A stretch of 64,000 nt of DNA, taken from assembly GCF_963664075.1 (NCBI RefSeq), contig NZ_OY760916.1, positions 1,614,001-1,678,000 of the forward strand, read 5' to 3'. A model generated the notes under the pieces. That model saw nothing but the letters and a program-made list of their open reading frames with translations. It ran no database searches and was not told the DNA's origin. Position 1 is the stretch's first letter, and the number at the start of each line of letters is the position of its first letter. A program made the translations under genes and the position numbers. Positions 1 through 9,066 of this stretch are shown piece after piece. The DNA is from an uncultured Desulfobulbus sp. GTDB lineage: Bacteria > Desulfobacterota > Desulfobulbia > Desulfobulbales > Desulfobulbaceae.

Positions 1-134
1 GGATCAGGTTCAATGGGTATTATCTCAGGCGCTTAGCGCCACCCCTCGCGATGATCAATCTTTAGAGTGTCTTTTTAGTTTTGTCAACTCCTGATTGAAA
101 GATACGTTCCAAATCAAATGATGAGATACAAGGT

Positions 135-536
135 TCAATAGGCGGCTGCCGAAATGGAGGCATCGCCGTCTCTGTAAAATTTATGAGAACCATAGCGACC
201 GGTATACATCAGACTGTTTGCCCATTTCGGGGAAACATTCACGTGGTGATAAAAGGTCGACCCGTGGGTGAAATCAGGGGTTACCATGGCTTTGAAGGCA
301 ACGCGCAGGGATTCCTGCATGGGGTTGACTTCAAGGGGAACATACGATTTTTTGAGAAAGGTCCAGCTGAACTGCTTGGGGGCCATGATAACTTCGGCAA
401 GGCTCTTGTGTTCGTCAATCGCACGATTGAGCGTTACGTGAGCAACCGCCAGTTGGCCTATTTCGGGTTCTCCACGGGACTCGTGGTACACATTCAGGCT
501 TAACCAGAGTAGACTTTCAACAAAACCAAGGGGCAT
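135..536 (-). CDS. SleB-like cell wall hydrolase
   Basis: This 133-residue protein matches the catalytic domain of the SleB/CwlJ hydrolase family (Hydrolase_2), which cleaves peptidoglycan. Visible family marks are the N-terminal YHESRGEP segment, which carries the expected catalytic glutamate, the following GQLAVAHVTLNRA helix, and the C-terminal FYRDGD motif. It is essentially only the domain: no convincing signal peptide or LysM repeat is seen, so export is unexplained and a longer N-terminus cannot be excluded. The ATG lies four bases after the stop of the upstream nfu gene, with no clear ribosome site of its own, which suggests translational coupling. Sequences of this kind also occur in phages, but codon use does not stand out here. 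Confidence 0.8.
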   Translation of the reverse strand: MPLGFVESLLWLSLNVYHESRGEPEIGQLAVAHVTLNRAIDEHKSLAEVIMAPKQFSWTFLKKSYVPLEVNPMQESLRVAFKAMVTPDFTHGSTFYHHVNVSPKWANSLMYTGRYGSHKFYRDGDASISAAAY

Positions 537-540
537 ATTC

Positions 541-774
541 TTAATCGACCGCCTCTACGGCCCGGATGGTTGGAAGTTCACTCTTAACAAACTTCTCGAT
601 ACCTTCCTTCAGTGTGACGCGTGACATAGGGCAGCCTTGACAGGCACCAGTCAGTCGAACATGAACAACGTTGTCATCATCCAGGCGAACGAACTCAACA
701 TCGCCTCCGTCCCGCTGCAGGGTGGGGCGGATCTGCGCCAGCACTTTTTGAACATTTTCCTGCAATTGTTTCAT
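541..774 (-). CDS. NifU C-terminal (Nfu) iron-sulfur scaffold protein
   Basis: A 77-residue stand-alone Nfu domain that probably carries an Fe-S cluster to target proteins in the cytoplasm. The diagnostic CQGCPMS motif supplies the CxxC ligands, and the segment around RPTLQRDGGDVEF is the usual helix and strand of the domain. The start is placed at the second ATG because AAGGAG sits six bases before it; the ATG six codons upstream has no such site. It is the first gene of a two-gene unit with the SleB-like hydrolase, an association with no obvious functional logic. Confidence 0.9.
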   Translation of the reverse strand: MKQLQENVQKVLAQIRPTLQRDGGDVEFVRLDDDNVVHVRLTGACQGCPMSRVTLKEGIEKFVKSELPTIRAVEAVD

Positions 775-879
775 CAACGACTCCTTTACCATACAGCAAA
801 TATGGAGTAAGAATGCGGCAGACTATAATACTCTTGAAACGATCAGACAAGGAACAATTTTAATTTCGGTTGATCAGGA

Positions 880-3366
880 TTGGAACAGACGGATATTCAA
901 GAAAAAATCCGTGGTATTGTCGAACGAGTCACATATCACAATGAAACCAACGGTTGGTCTGTACTCAGGGTCAGTCCGTTTGGTCGTATGGGTGAGCTGG
1001 AAACGGTCACCGTGCACCAGATGAAAGTCTATGCCGGGGCAACCATGGAGTTTATCGGTGCCTGGGTACAGCACCCGAAATTTGGCCGCCAGTTTAAAGC
1101 CAGAGTGGCAACTGAGCTGCGGCCTGCCACCGCCGGAGCTCTGGAAAAGTATCTTGGCAGTGGCCTGATCAAAGGGGTGGGGCCCAAAACCGCAGCCCGT
1201 ATCGTTCGCCACTTTGGTAAGGAGACGCTCAACGTCTTTGAAGAGGAGATCGATCGGCTGACCGAGGTCGAGGGAATCGCCCAGAAAAAGCTCGGCATGA
1301 TTCGCGCCGCCTGGATCGAGCACCGGGCCATCCGTGAAGTGATGATGTTTTTGCAGTCCCACGGCATCTCAACCCTCTTTGCCGTTCGCATCTTCAAACT
1401 CTATGGAGATCGATCCATTGCTTTGGTCCAGGAGAACCCCTACCGGCTGGCGCAGGATTTTTATGGGATTGGGTTCTTCTCCGCTGACCGGGTCGCATTG
1501 TCGCTTGGCTTTGCGCCGGATTCTGAGGTTCGTGTTCGTGCAGCCATTGCCCATGTTCTTTCAGCGGCCCGTGAATTTGGTCACTGTTATCTCCAGCTTG
1601 CCCAGATTATTTCCCAGGTCGAAGAGTTGCTGGAACTGACACTCCAGGCGGTTATTCCCTCACACCTTGAGATTATGGCCAAGGAGAACCAGCTGAAAAT
1701 ACGGCTGCTGCCCCTTGAGAAGAGCAAGGAACGCATCCCCTGTTACTATGCAAAATCACTCTATTATGATGAGGAGTATGTCGCCCGGCGTATAGCTGCA
1801 GCCGTGGGACGGCTGGAGGTCGATGGCGCACGGGTACAGGATTGGGTCCATCGTTACACTGGTGCCCAGGAGATGGCGCTGAGCCGTGAGCAGGTAGAGG
1901 CTGTCTGCTCGGTGGTTGATCAACGAGTCTCCATTCTCACCGGTGGACCTGGCTGCGGAAAAACCACGACTACTCGCGTCATCGTGGCCCTGTTGCGTGC
2001 CATGCACCAACGGGTCGCCTTGACTGCCCCCACAGGAAGAGCTGCCCAACGGATGGGTGAGGTCATCGGGCTTGAGGCAAAGACCATTCACCGTCTGCTT
2101 GAGTTTCAGGGGAGTGGTTTCAAGCGTTGTGAAGAACATCCTCTGGAGGCTGATTTTCTCATCGTTGATGAGAGCTCCATGCTGGATATCTCTCTGACCG
2201 CCTCCTTGCTCAAGGCTGTAGCGCCGGAGACAGCAATGCTCTTTATAGGTGATGCTGACCAGTTGCCTTCGGTTGGTGCGGGGAATGTTTTACAGGACTG
2301 TATCAACTGCGGGCTGGTGCCCTGTTACCGCTTGACCACCATCTTTCGCCAGGCGAGTGCCTCAAATATCATTCAGGTAGCACATCAGATCAACCGGGGT
2401 GAGATGCCGGGGCTCGAATCTCCTTTCAAGCGGCCCGAGCTCTGGCAGGAAAGTGATTGCTTTTTTATCGACTCCGCCGAGGCCACCAAACAACAGCTGC
2501 AGTTTGTCGCCCGGGTTAAGCAGGAATACTCCGATCTCCAGGCGCGTGAAGAACTCTACGAAGAAACGCCTTATGGGGCTGGCGAGCAGACCAGTGATGC
2601 GGGCGTATCCTTTACCGTGCCGGAGCAGTTTGCCCACGTCAGTTTAGGGACACTTGCTACTGCCGATTCCGGCGCGGCCGAGTTGATTGCTCTGGCCAAG
2701 AAGACCCATCCCTGGTCGTCACTTTACTATGGGCTCACTGCCCTTGATGTGATGCGCAAGCTCTACAGCGAGTGGGTACCTAAATATTTTCCGAGTGCAG
2801 AGATTCAGGTGCTGACCCCCATGATTCGTGGATCGCTGGGGGCCGCTGGTTTGAACACGACCCTGCAGCAGAGTGTCAACCCGCCACAGTCGGACAAGGC
2901 TGAGCTCAAGATTGGTGAGCGGATCTTTCGTCAGGGAGATCGGGTGATTCACCGCCGCAATAACTACGATCTCAATGTCTTTAACGGGGATATCGGCCGG
3001 ATCGTTGGGATGAACACCAGCGAGCTCACTCTAAGTGTCGAATTTTTTCCCGATGGGCGCAGGGTGGAGTACAGTCGCGAACAGATTACCGAGTTGGACC
3101 TGGCCTACGCTATCACCATCCATAAATCACAGGGCTCGGAGTTTGACGTGGTCTTGATTCCGGTACTCAGTCAGCATTACCGAATGCTCTTTCGAAATCT
3201 CATCTATACCGGGATCACTCGGGGAAAAAAACTGGTCGTCCTGGTTGGCGCACGTCAATCCCTTGCCATGGCAATCCACAATCAGGACACCTCGCAGAGA
3301 CAAACCGCTCTTGCCCTCTTGATTGAGGAACAACTGGTCCCCCTGCAGACAACCAAAAGCCGATAA
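880..3366 (+). CDS. recD2: RecD2 family 5'-3' DNA helicase
   Basis: An 828-residue superfamily 1B helicase of the RecD2/TraA type, the form found in bacteria outside the RecBCD complex and linked to repair and replication-fork maintenance. The N-terminal OB-like region starts with GIVERVTYHNETNGWSVLRV; helix-hairpin-helix repeats follow at about residues 90-200. Walker A (GGPGCGKTTT) is near residue 354, Walker B (LIVDESSML) near 427 and the C-terminal UvrD-like motif (TIHKSQGSEFD) near 746. The start is a TTG directly behind an in-frame TGA. No downstream ATG fits, because conserved family sequence begins within ten codons. The ribosome site is weak. It diverges from nfu across about 100 bases. 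Confidence 0.93.
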   Translation: MEQTDIQEKIRGIVERVTYHNETNGWSVLRVSPFGRMGELETVTVHQMKVYAGATMEFIGAWVQHPKFGRQFKARVATELRPATAGALEKYLGSGLIKGVGPKTAARIVRHFGKETLNVFEEEIDRLTEVEGIAQKKLGMIRAAWIEHRAIREVMMFLQSHGISTLFAVRIFKLYGDRSIALVQENPYRLAQDFYGIGFFSADRVALSLGFAPDSEVRVRAAIAHVLSAAREFGHCYLQLAQIISQVEELLELTLQAVIPSHLEIMAKENQLKIRLLPLEKSKERIPCYYAKSLYYDEEYVARRIAAAVGRLEVDGARVQDWVHRYTGAQEMALSREQVEAVCSVVDQRVSILTGGPGCGKTTTTRVIVALLRAMHQRVALTAPTGRAAQRMGEVIGLEAKTIHRLLEFQGSGFKRCEEHPLEADFLIVDESSMLDISLTASLLKAVAPETAMLFIGDADQLPSVGAGNVLQDCINCGLVPCYRLTTIFRQASASNIIQVAHQINRGEMPGLESPFKRPELWQESDCFFIDSAEATKQQLQFVARVKQEYSDLQAREELYEETPYGAGEQTSDAGVSFTVPEQFAHVSLGTLATADSGAAELIALAKKTHPWSSLYYGLTALDVMRKLYSEWVPKYFPSAEIQVLTPMIRGSLGAAGLNTTLQQSVNPPQSDKAELKIGERIFRQGDRVIHRRNNYDLNVFNGDIGRIVGMNTSELTLSVEFFPDGRRVEYSREQITELDLAYAITIHKSQGSEFDVVLIPVLSQHYRMLFRNLIYTGITRGKKLVVLVGARQSLAMAIHNQDTSQRQTALALLIEEQLVPLQTTKSR

Positions 3367-3479
3367 AGTGCACAGAACCTGTTGCCTTTGCGGGATCTGC
3401 CCTTGATAATTTCGGCAAGTGCAGTAATTTAACTTTTTTGTCATCTCTACAAACATATATATTCTCTGAAGTGAGTATC

Positions 3480-4367
3480 ATGCCAGCACAAATTATCAGC
3501 GGTGTTGAAACCGCCAAGGCCATCCGCGAAGAACTGACCACTGAAATTGCCGATTTGAAGAGCCAGCATGGGGTGGTTCCCGGTTTGGTGACCATCCTTG
3601 TCGGTGAGGATCCTGCATCCCAGTCCTATGTGGCCGCAAAAAATAAAACCGCCCATGCCCTTGGGATTCATTCCGAGCAGGTGACCCTGCCTGCGGACAC
3701 CTCCGAAGAAGAGCTGCTGCGCATTGTTGGCGAGTATAACGCCAATACAGCGATTCATGGTATTCTGGTGCAGCTTCCCCTGCCCAAACATATCAACGAG
3801 GCCAAGGTACTTTTTGCCATTGACCCGGAAAAAGACGTTGATGGGTTCCACCCGGTGAACGTGGGCAAGATGATGTTGGGCGAGCGCTGCTTTCTGCCCT
3901 GTACCCCGCACGGTATTCTGGAGCTGCTTCAGCGTTCGGGAACAGAGACTTCCGGTGCCGAGGTTGTGGTCGTCGGCCGCTCCAATATTGTTGGCAAGCC
4001 TATTGCCAACCTCATGCTCCAGAAACGCAAAGCTGGCAATGCCACCGTGACCATCTGCCATACCCGCACCAAGGACATGGATTATCACACCAAGCGTGCC
4101 GATATCCTCATTGTTGCAGCCGGTGTGCCCAAAATGATCAAGGGCAATCAGGTGAAAGAGGGGGCTGTGGTTATTGATGTCGGCGTTAACCGTATTGGTC
4201 AGGCTGAGAGCGGCAAAGCGATCCTGGCCGGTGACGTTGATTTTGATGACGTGGTGGGTAAGGTCAAGGCCATTACTCCTGTTCCTGGTGGAGTTGGCCC
4301 CATGACCATCACCATGCTGATGAAAAACACGCTCCAGGCAGCCAAACAGGCTGCTGGTCTCGTCTAA
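3480..4367 (+). CDS. folD: Methylenetetrahydrofolate dehydrogenase/cyclohydrolase FolD
   Basis: A 295-residue bifunctional FolD that interconverts 5,10-methylene-, methenyl- and 10-formyl-tetrahydrofolate in the cytosol. Hallmarks seen are SYVAAKNKTAHALGI with the catalytic lysine, the D-G-F-H-P segment, the dinucleotide-binding GRSNIVGKP and the C-terminal PVPGGVGPMTITML. Length is normal. The ATG at 3480 is preferred over an upstream in-frame TTG, since the family begins with a short basic segment ahead of the first strand. In an anaerobe of this type it may also serve one-carbon flow in a Wood-Ljungdahl branch (inference). It is followed within about 20 bases by a small zinc-binding protein, probably in the same transcript. 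Confidence 0.96.
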   Translation: MPAQIISGVETAKAIREELTTEIADLKSQHGVVPGLVTILVGEDPASQSYVAAKNKTAHALGIHSEQVTLPADTSEEELLRIVGEYNANTAIHGILVQLPLPKHINEAKVLFAIDPEKDVDGFHPVNVGKMMLGERCFLPCTPHGILELLQRSGTETSGAEVVVVGRSNIVGKPIANLMLQKRKAGNATVTICHTRTKDMDYHTKRADILIVAAGVPKMIKGNQVKEGAVVIDVGVNRIGQAESGKAILAGDVDFDDVVGKVKAITPVPGGVGPMTITMLMKNTLQAAKQAAGLV

Positions 4368-4388
4368 ACCCACATGCAAGGAGGCGCT

Positions 4389-4577
4389 ATGCCTGAGGAG
4401 AAAAAAGTCTGTCCAACCTGTGGCGGAAGTGGCGAAATCGGCTACTTCGCAGGAGAAAGTCGATTTTTTATCACCCAGGAAGAGTGCCCGAACTGCTGCG
4501 GTATTGGCTATATTCTCGACGAGGAGGCACCTGCCTCCTCTGGTCCTTCACAAGCAGAAGAACATACCGATGACTGA
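4389..4577 (+). CDS. Small DnaJ-like zinc-binding protein
   Basis: A 62-residue protein with two CxxCxG-like units, CPTCGGSGEIG near the N-terminus and CPNCCGIGY about 25 residues later, as in the zinc centre of DnaJ-type proteins. The second unit reads CxxCCG. The rest is acidic and probably disordered. A near-perfect ribosome site (AAGGAGGC) precedes the ATG, so it is very likely translated. It overlaps the next gene by eight bases (ATGACTGA), which implies coupling. The specific role is unknown; metal binding or protein holding is only an inference from the motif. Confidence 0.8.
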   Translation: MPEEKKVCPTCGGSGEIGYFAGESRFFITQEECPNCCGIGYILDEEAPASSGPSQAEEHTDD

Positions 4578-4764
4578 ATCTGATATTTGGGAATTGCTGG
4601 GCGATCTTGAAGAAGATCAACTTCTTCAGGTGCTGACCCAACTTTTTGCCCGTTACGAAGAACGGCTACAGAAAAATCCCGATGACCCGGCAACAAAGCT
4701 CTTCTTCCGCGATCTTTCTGTCGTTCTTGAGCAGGTGCAATCCTGTAATCTCAATCGGCGCTGA
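4570..4764 (+). CDS. Small acidic helical protein of unknown function
   Basis: A 64-residue, strongly helical and acidic protein with no motif I recognise. It begins with the ATG inside the ATGACTGA overlap with the preceding zinc protein and ends just before the convergent ClC gene. The overlap and the shared direction with folD indicate translational coupling within the same operon. Residues such as WELLGDLEEDQLLQ and LFARYEERLQKNP suggest two amphipathic helices. No function is proposed. Confidence 0.65.
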   Translation: MTESDIWELLGDLEEDQLLQVLTQLFARYEERLQKNPDDPATKLFFRDLSVVLEQVQSCNLNRR

Positions 4765-4769
4765 TTTCG

Positions 4770-6548
4770 TTATTTTTTAGCTGAGCCTTTTCTCTGCAAG
4801 GGGATAAACCAGGAACGTGAAGGCAGGATACGGTCTTTGAGGATCTGTTGGTCATAGGCCGCGACGAGATCTGATTTCTTGAGAATACCGATTGTCGTTG
4901 CAGGGGCGTGTTTGGCCCGTACCGGCACAAAGGATATGGTGTGTCGGGCAAAGAGGTCAAAGGCTGCCTCCAGGCTATCCTCCTCTTGTACTGTTATCAC
5001 CTCCCGCTGCATCAACTGCCCCACAGGCGATGACCAGCTGATCTCCTTGCTTGGGCTTTCTCCCAAGAGACTGCGAAGATCACGCAGGGTAATAACTCCT
5101 GTGAGGCTTTTCTCCGTGTTCAGCACTACAAAATGGGGAAAACTGCTCGCCGCCATCAGCTCCGCGAGCCTCCCTAAAGGCAAATTTTCCTCCACAGCCT
5201 CATATTCCCAGCACATATAATCTTTGACCAGCATATTGCGCAGCCGATTGACATCGTGTCCGCGGACAATATTAATGCCTCGTCCCAGAAGATTGGTCTC
5301 ATAGATCGAGTAGCCGTGCAGTAACTGGACAACAAGGACACTGGGAATGCAAGCCACCATCAGAGGGACGATCACCTCGTAATTATAGGTCAGCTCAAAA
5401 ATGGTGAGAATGGCGGTTATGGGGGCAAGGGTGGTGCCGCTGACCAAGGCTCCCATGCCAATGAGGCTGAAATGGGCGGTGAGCTCATGGGTAGCCGGCC
5501 AGAGCGCCTGGGCAATGTTGCCAAAGACGGTTCCCACCATGGCACCAAGAAAAAGAGAGGGGGCAAAGATACCGCCACTCATCCCTGATCCCAGTGAAAA
5601 TCCTGTGGTGAGCGTTTTGAGCAGCACCAGCCAGAAGGCCAGGCTCAGCGGTAACTGGTTGGTCAGAGCCTGGTTTATGGTCTCGTAGCCAAGGCCCAGA
5701 GCCTGGGGGCAGAACAGGCCCAGAAGGCCGACTATCAGGCCGCCAAAACAAGGCATGGCCCAGCGAGGAAGAAAGGTTTTATCCAGTAACTGGGGCAGGC
5801 CAAAGACCAGGCTCATGAGCAATAAGCCCAGTAACCCGCAACATATGCCCATGGCTAGGTAGAGAAGCAGGTCAGCCGGGTGCTGCATACTGAAGGCAGG
5901 GATATGAAAAACGGCGGCACCCTGCCAGCAGGCGCGGCTGACCAGGGTGCCGGTGACTGCAGCAATGACCAGACTGCTTAAGGCCACCGCCTCAATCTCT
6001 CGAAGGATAATTTCCGCAACAAAAAGAGTCCCTGCCATCGGCGCTTGAAAGGTGGCGGCAATACCGGCTGCAGCACCACAGGCGACCGCTATTCGGCGTT
6101 TATCCCTGTCAATCCGTAACAATTGTGAGATGCTGGAGCCTATGGAGGCACCAATCTGGACAATGGGACCTTCACGGCCAACTGAGGCGCCGGCAGCAAT
6201 GAACAGGGCGGTAGCCCCGGTTTTAAACAGTGTCACTCGGTGGCGTATGTTGCCACCTCGCAGGGAGAGTGCTTCGATAACCTCGGGTACTCCCGGCCCA
6301 CGGGTTTCAGGGGCAAAGAAGACGATGATTGGACCGAGGAGAAGGCCGATTGCGGCAGGCAGCAGGAGACGAAACAGCCAGGGGGTGGGGTGGCCCTGCT
6401 GTACAAGCAACAGGACCCAATCAAAAAACAGCAGCAGTTGGTGGATTAACCAGCGAAAAAAGACAGCGCCTAAACCGGCGAGCGCACCAATAAGGATAGC
6501 AATGAGCAGAGGGTAGAGCAGAGTGCTGATCTGCTGTTTTCTTCGCAC
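4770..6548 (-). CDS. ClC-type anion channel or exchanger with CBS domains
   Basis: A membrane protein of 592 residues: a ClC core of about 18 helices followed by two CBS domains (about 430-590) that may bind nucleotides. Core motifs seen are GPGVP near residue 83, GREGP near 123 with the gating glutamate, GGIFAPSLF near 318, and an IYETNL segment carrying the pore tyrosine. Two residues are unusual: the pore serine of the GSGIP motif is proline, and the second glutamate of the LFIIEE segment of E. coli ClC is isoleucine here (LFVAEI). The start is taken as the GTG at 6548 because AGGAGGT lies eight to nine bases before it; a longer frame to 6635 has no ribosome site. Confidence 0.9.
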   Translation of the reverse strand: MRRKQQISTLLYPLLIAILIGALAGLGAVFFRWLIHQLLLFFDWVLLLVQQGHPTPWLFRLLLPAAIGLLLGPIIVFFAPETRGPGVPEVIEALSLRGGNIRHRVTLFKTGATALFIAAGASVGREGPIVQIGASIGSSISQLLRIDRDKRRIAVACGAAAGIAATFQAPMAGTLFVAEIILREIEAVALSSLVIAAVTGTLVSRACWQGAAVFHIPAFSMQHPADLLLYLAMGICCGLLGLLLMSLVFGLPQLLDKTFLPRWAMPCFGGLIVGLLGLFCPQALGLGYETINQALTNQLPLSLAFWLVLLKTLTTGFSLGSGMSGGIFAPSLFLGAMVGTVFGNIAQALWPATHELTAHFSLIGMGALVSGTTLAPITAILTIFELTYNYEVIVPLMVACIPSVLVVQLLHGYSIYETNLLGRGINIVRGHDVNRLRNMLVKDYMCWEYEAVEENLPLGRLAELMAASSFPHFVVLNTEKSLTGVITLRDLRSLLGESPSKEISWSSPVGQLMQREVITVQEEDSLEAAFDLFARHTISFVPVRAKHAPATTIGILKKSDLVAAYDQQILKDRILPSRSWFIPLQRKGSAKK

Positions 6549-6645
6549 AGAAAAAAGACCTCCTCTGTTTGAGAGATGAGGGGATGCGTCGAAGAGAAGC
6601 TCATTAGAGAGGAACAGGGATGCACTCCCTCTCACTCTAGAAACA

Positions 6646-8034
6646 TTATTTTTTGCGTCGCTGCAGATTATATTTCTTCATCTTATACTGGAGTAAACTC
6701 TTGGTGATACCCAGCTGTTCGGCCGCCCGTGCCTGTACATAGAAGTTGTCATCCAGCGCCTTGCGGACCAGCTTTTCCTCAATTCCGTTGAGAACCTCAG
6801 CCAGGCTGAGATTTTCCGGAATGAACTGGCTCAGCTCCAGACCGGTGGACCACTCCTGGGCAGTGATCAGCTCACTGGAGTCGGGTTGTACATCCTCAGG
6901 TTCAATGCGGTTGCCATTACAGAGAATAGCAGCCCGCTCAATGGTGTTTTCAAGCTCTCGTACATTCCCTTCCCAGGGAAGGCTGACCAACAGGCGTAGT
7001 GCTTCGGGAGATATATCGAATTCTTTGCTCAGTGTTTTGCTGTTTTTTTCAATAAAATGTGTCACCAGTGGTGGAATATCATCCACCCGTTCCCTCAGCG
7101 GCGTGAGGTGTATATGGATCACATTGAGCCGGTAATAGAGATCTTCGCGAAAATGCCCCTTGTCGACCTCGTCTTTTAAATCTTTATTGGTTGCGGCTAA
7201 AATTCGTACATCTACATTCTGAGTAACCGTTCCCCCCACCCGTTCAAAGCTTTTGTCCTGAAGAACTCGCAGCAGTTTAGCCTGGAGCTGTTGCGGCATC
7301 TCACCGATTTCATCGAGAAAGAGGGTGCCGGTATCGGCCAGTTCAAAGCGCCCCTTGCGCATGACCACCGCATCGGTAAAGGCACCTTTTTCATGACCAA
7401 AGAGCTCGCTTTCCAAAAGATGCTCGGAGAGGGCCGCACAGTTGACCGAAATAAAAGGAGCATCCTTGCGGGGGCTGAGGTTATGAATTGCCCGTGCAAC
7501 CAACTCCTTGCCCGTTCCAGATTCACCGGTAATCAACACCGAGGAGGGGGTGGGAGAGACCTTTTCAATCAGCTGATACACCGCACGCATTGAGGGGCTT
7601 TTACCGATCATGCCGCCAAAACCAGATTTTGGGGTAGCTTCCTCCCGCAGACGCCGAATCTCCCGAACCAGTCCGTAGTGCTCTATCGCCTTGGTGACGC
7701 TGGCAAGGAGTTGCTGGTTGGAAAAAGGTTTGGCCAAGTAGGTAAAAGCGCCCAGGCGCATGGCTTCCACCGCCTTATCTACCTCCGCATAGGCGGTGAT
7801 CAGTATCACCGGTAACTCTCGGTTGAATTCCTTAATTTTAGCAAGAAATTCGATGCCATCCATTCCTGGCATTTTCATGTCGGATATGACTAGGTCCAGG
7901 TCAGTGGAATAAACAGTGGGTAATCCAGCCTTGCCGCTGTCGGCGGTGAAAACCTCGTATCCCTCGTCTTTGAGCAACTCTGCCAGAACGATTTGATAGT
8001 TAGGTTCGTCGTCAACAATGAGAATGGTATGCAT
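6646..8034 (-). CDS. Sigma-54-dependent response regulator, NtrC family
   Basis: A 462-residue transcription activator: receiver domain (1-120) with the phosphoacceptor in VISDMKMPGMDG, AAA+ sigma-54 interaction domain (about 145-375) with Walker A GESGTGKE, and a C-terminal Fis-type helix-turn-helix (AARAAEQLGITKSLLQYKM). The sigma-54 contact loop reads GAFTDA, not the usual GAFTGA. The ATG at 8034 is chosen because the receiver fold starts immediately (MHTILIVDDE). No histidine kinase is adjacent. A terminator separates it from the upstream PHP gene, so it probably has its own promoter in 8035-8181. Its targets are unknown. Confidence 0.93.
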   Translation of the reverse strand: MHTILIVDDEPNYQIVLAELLKDEGYEVFTADSGKAGLPTVYSTDLDLVISDMKMPGMDGIEFLAKIKEFNRELPVILITAYAEVDKAVEAMRLGAFTYLAKPFSNQQLLASVTKAIEHYGLVREIRRLREEATPKSGFGGMIGKSPSMRAVYQLIEKVSPTPSSVLITGESGTGKELVARAIHNLSPRKDAPFISVNCAALSEHLLESELFGHEKGAFTDAVVMRKGRFELADTGTLFLDEIGEMPQQLQAKLLRVLQDKSFERVGGTVTQNVDVRILAATNKDLKDEVDKGHFREDLYYRLNVIHIHLTPLRERVDDIPPLVTHFIEKNSKTLSKEFDISPEALRLLVSLPWEGNVRELENTIERAAILCNGNRIEPEDVQPDSSELITAQEWSTGLELSQFIPENLSLAEVLNGIEEKLVRKALDDNFYVQARAAEQLGITKSLLQYKMKKYNLQRRKK

Positions 8035-8181
8035 GGAGTATGGTCCGAATGTAAGGTTGCTGATAAAGGTATAAATCAAATCTGTACCACAGCAACTGAG
8101 GTCGATAAATGCACCTTGTTAAAGTGGTTTTCAAAAGCTGTACGTCGTTATGTCGTGATACTGCAACAGGCAAGCATCAAG

Positions 8182-8207
8182 AAAAAACGCATATTCGCAG
8201 GAATGCG
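8182..8207 (-). terminator. Rho-independent terminator after the PHP gene
   Basis: Read on the minus strand, a hairpin with CGCA/TGCG and TTC/GAA arms is followed directly by six T residues, about ten bases beyond the PHP gene's stop codon. Confidence 0.65.
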
Positions 8208-8217
8208 AGAGGTGAGC

Positions 8218-9066
8218 TTACCTGATTGTCTGGAGACGCTCTTGCAGTTCTGCCAGAATAGAATCGGGTGGACAGAATTCATGGCTGGTACCAGCCAATC
8301 GGTGTTTCGGTCGGGTTTGGCCATGAAAATCACTGCCACCAGTGGTGAGTAAGCCCAGTTCCAGAGCAAGTGCGCGCAGCTTTTTCTTCATTTTACGACT
8401 ATGTGTTGGATAGTACAACTCCAGGCCGTCTAATCCGCGCAATACAAGCTCGCGAAGAATGGCTGGTTGTTTGCGCATCTGCTTGTCGATGTGCCCAGGA
8501 TGTGCCAAAACCGCTACTCCTCCACAGCGGTGGATCATGGCAATGGCTTCTGCAGCCGGGTAAGAAAATCGACTCTCCCAAGCCGGCTTATTGCGACCAA
8601 GCAATTGGCGAAAGGCTGCCTCAAAGGACTCGACAACGCCATTTTCAACCAGAAACCTGGCAATATGCGGGCGTCCGGTCTGGCCACAGCCAGAGATACG
8701 CTCAACCTCTGCAGCACTAATTTCAATACCCAGGTTTTGCAGTTTTTCAAGGATAGCGGCGTTTCTCTTGTCTCGGCCCTCTTGTAGAGGCTTGAGCCAG
8801 GCAAGCAAATTTGGATCTGTGGGATCAATACCGTATCCCAGCATGTGCAGTGTATGTTCGCGCAGAGTGGTGGATATTTCCACCCCGGCTATGATAGGAA
8901 TACCTGCCTGAATACCGAGACGAACCAGTTCAGCAACCCCCTCAACGGTGTCATGGTCCGTAAGGGCTAAACCTTTGAGTCCATTGCGTGTGGCGAGCTC
9001 TATAAGTTGCTCCGGTGTTGAACTGCCATCGGAATAGACGGAATGGGTATGCAGGTCAATACACAT
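8218..9066 (-). CDS. PHP-domain phosphoesterase (RNase AM / YciV type)
   Basis: A 282-residue PHP-family metal-dependent phosphoesterase. The N-terminal DLHTHSVYSDG motif, ALTDHDT and the internal AHPGH segment give the metal-binding histidines and aspartates of this fold. Size and motif order match E. coli YciV/RNase AM, which acts on 5' RNA ends and on 3',5'-nucleoside bisphosphates; that substrate is inferred from family resemblance. The ATG at 9066 is used because the metal site begins four residues later. An in-frame TTG 24 bases upstream is an alternative. A short ORF overlaps the start. Confidence 0.88.
   Translation of the reverse strand: MCIDLHTHSVYSDGSSTPEQLIELATRNGLKGLALTDHDTVEGVAELVRLGIQAGIPIIAGVEISTTLREHTLHMLGYGIDPTDPNLLAWLKPLQEGRDKRNAAILEKLQNLGIEISAAEVERISGCGQTGRPHIARFLVENGVVESFEAAFRQLLGRNKPAWESRFSYPAAEAIAMIHRCGGVAVLAHPGHIDKQMRKQPAILRELVLRGLDGLELYYPTHSRKMKKKLRALALELGLLTTGGSDFHGQTRPKHRLAGTSHEFCPPDSILAELQERLQTIR

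Noticed and set aside
1-134. tRNA or other RNA gene at the left edge
   Set aside because: A GGCGC-TTA-GCGCC hairpin exists at about 29-41, but there is no cloverleaf or T-loop consensus.
3447-4379. 310-residue minus-strand ORF
   Set aside because: Exact antisense of folD, whose protein is unmistakable; composition is His/Gly/Asn-rich as in mirror frames.
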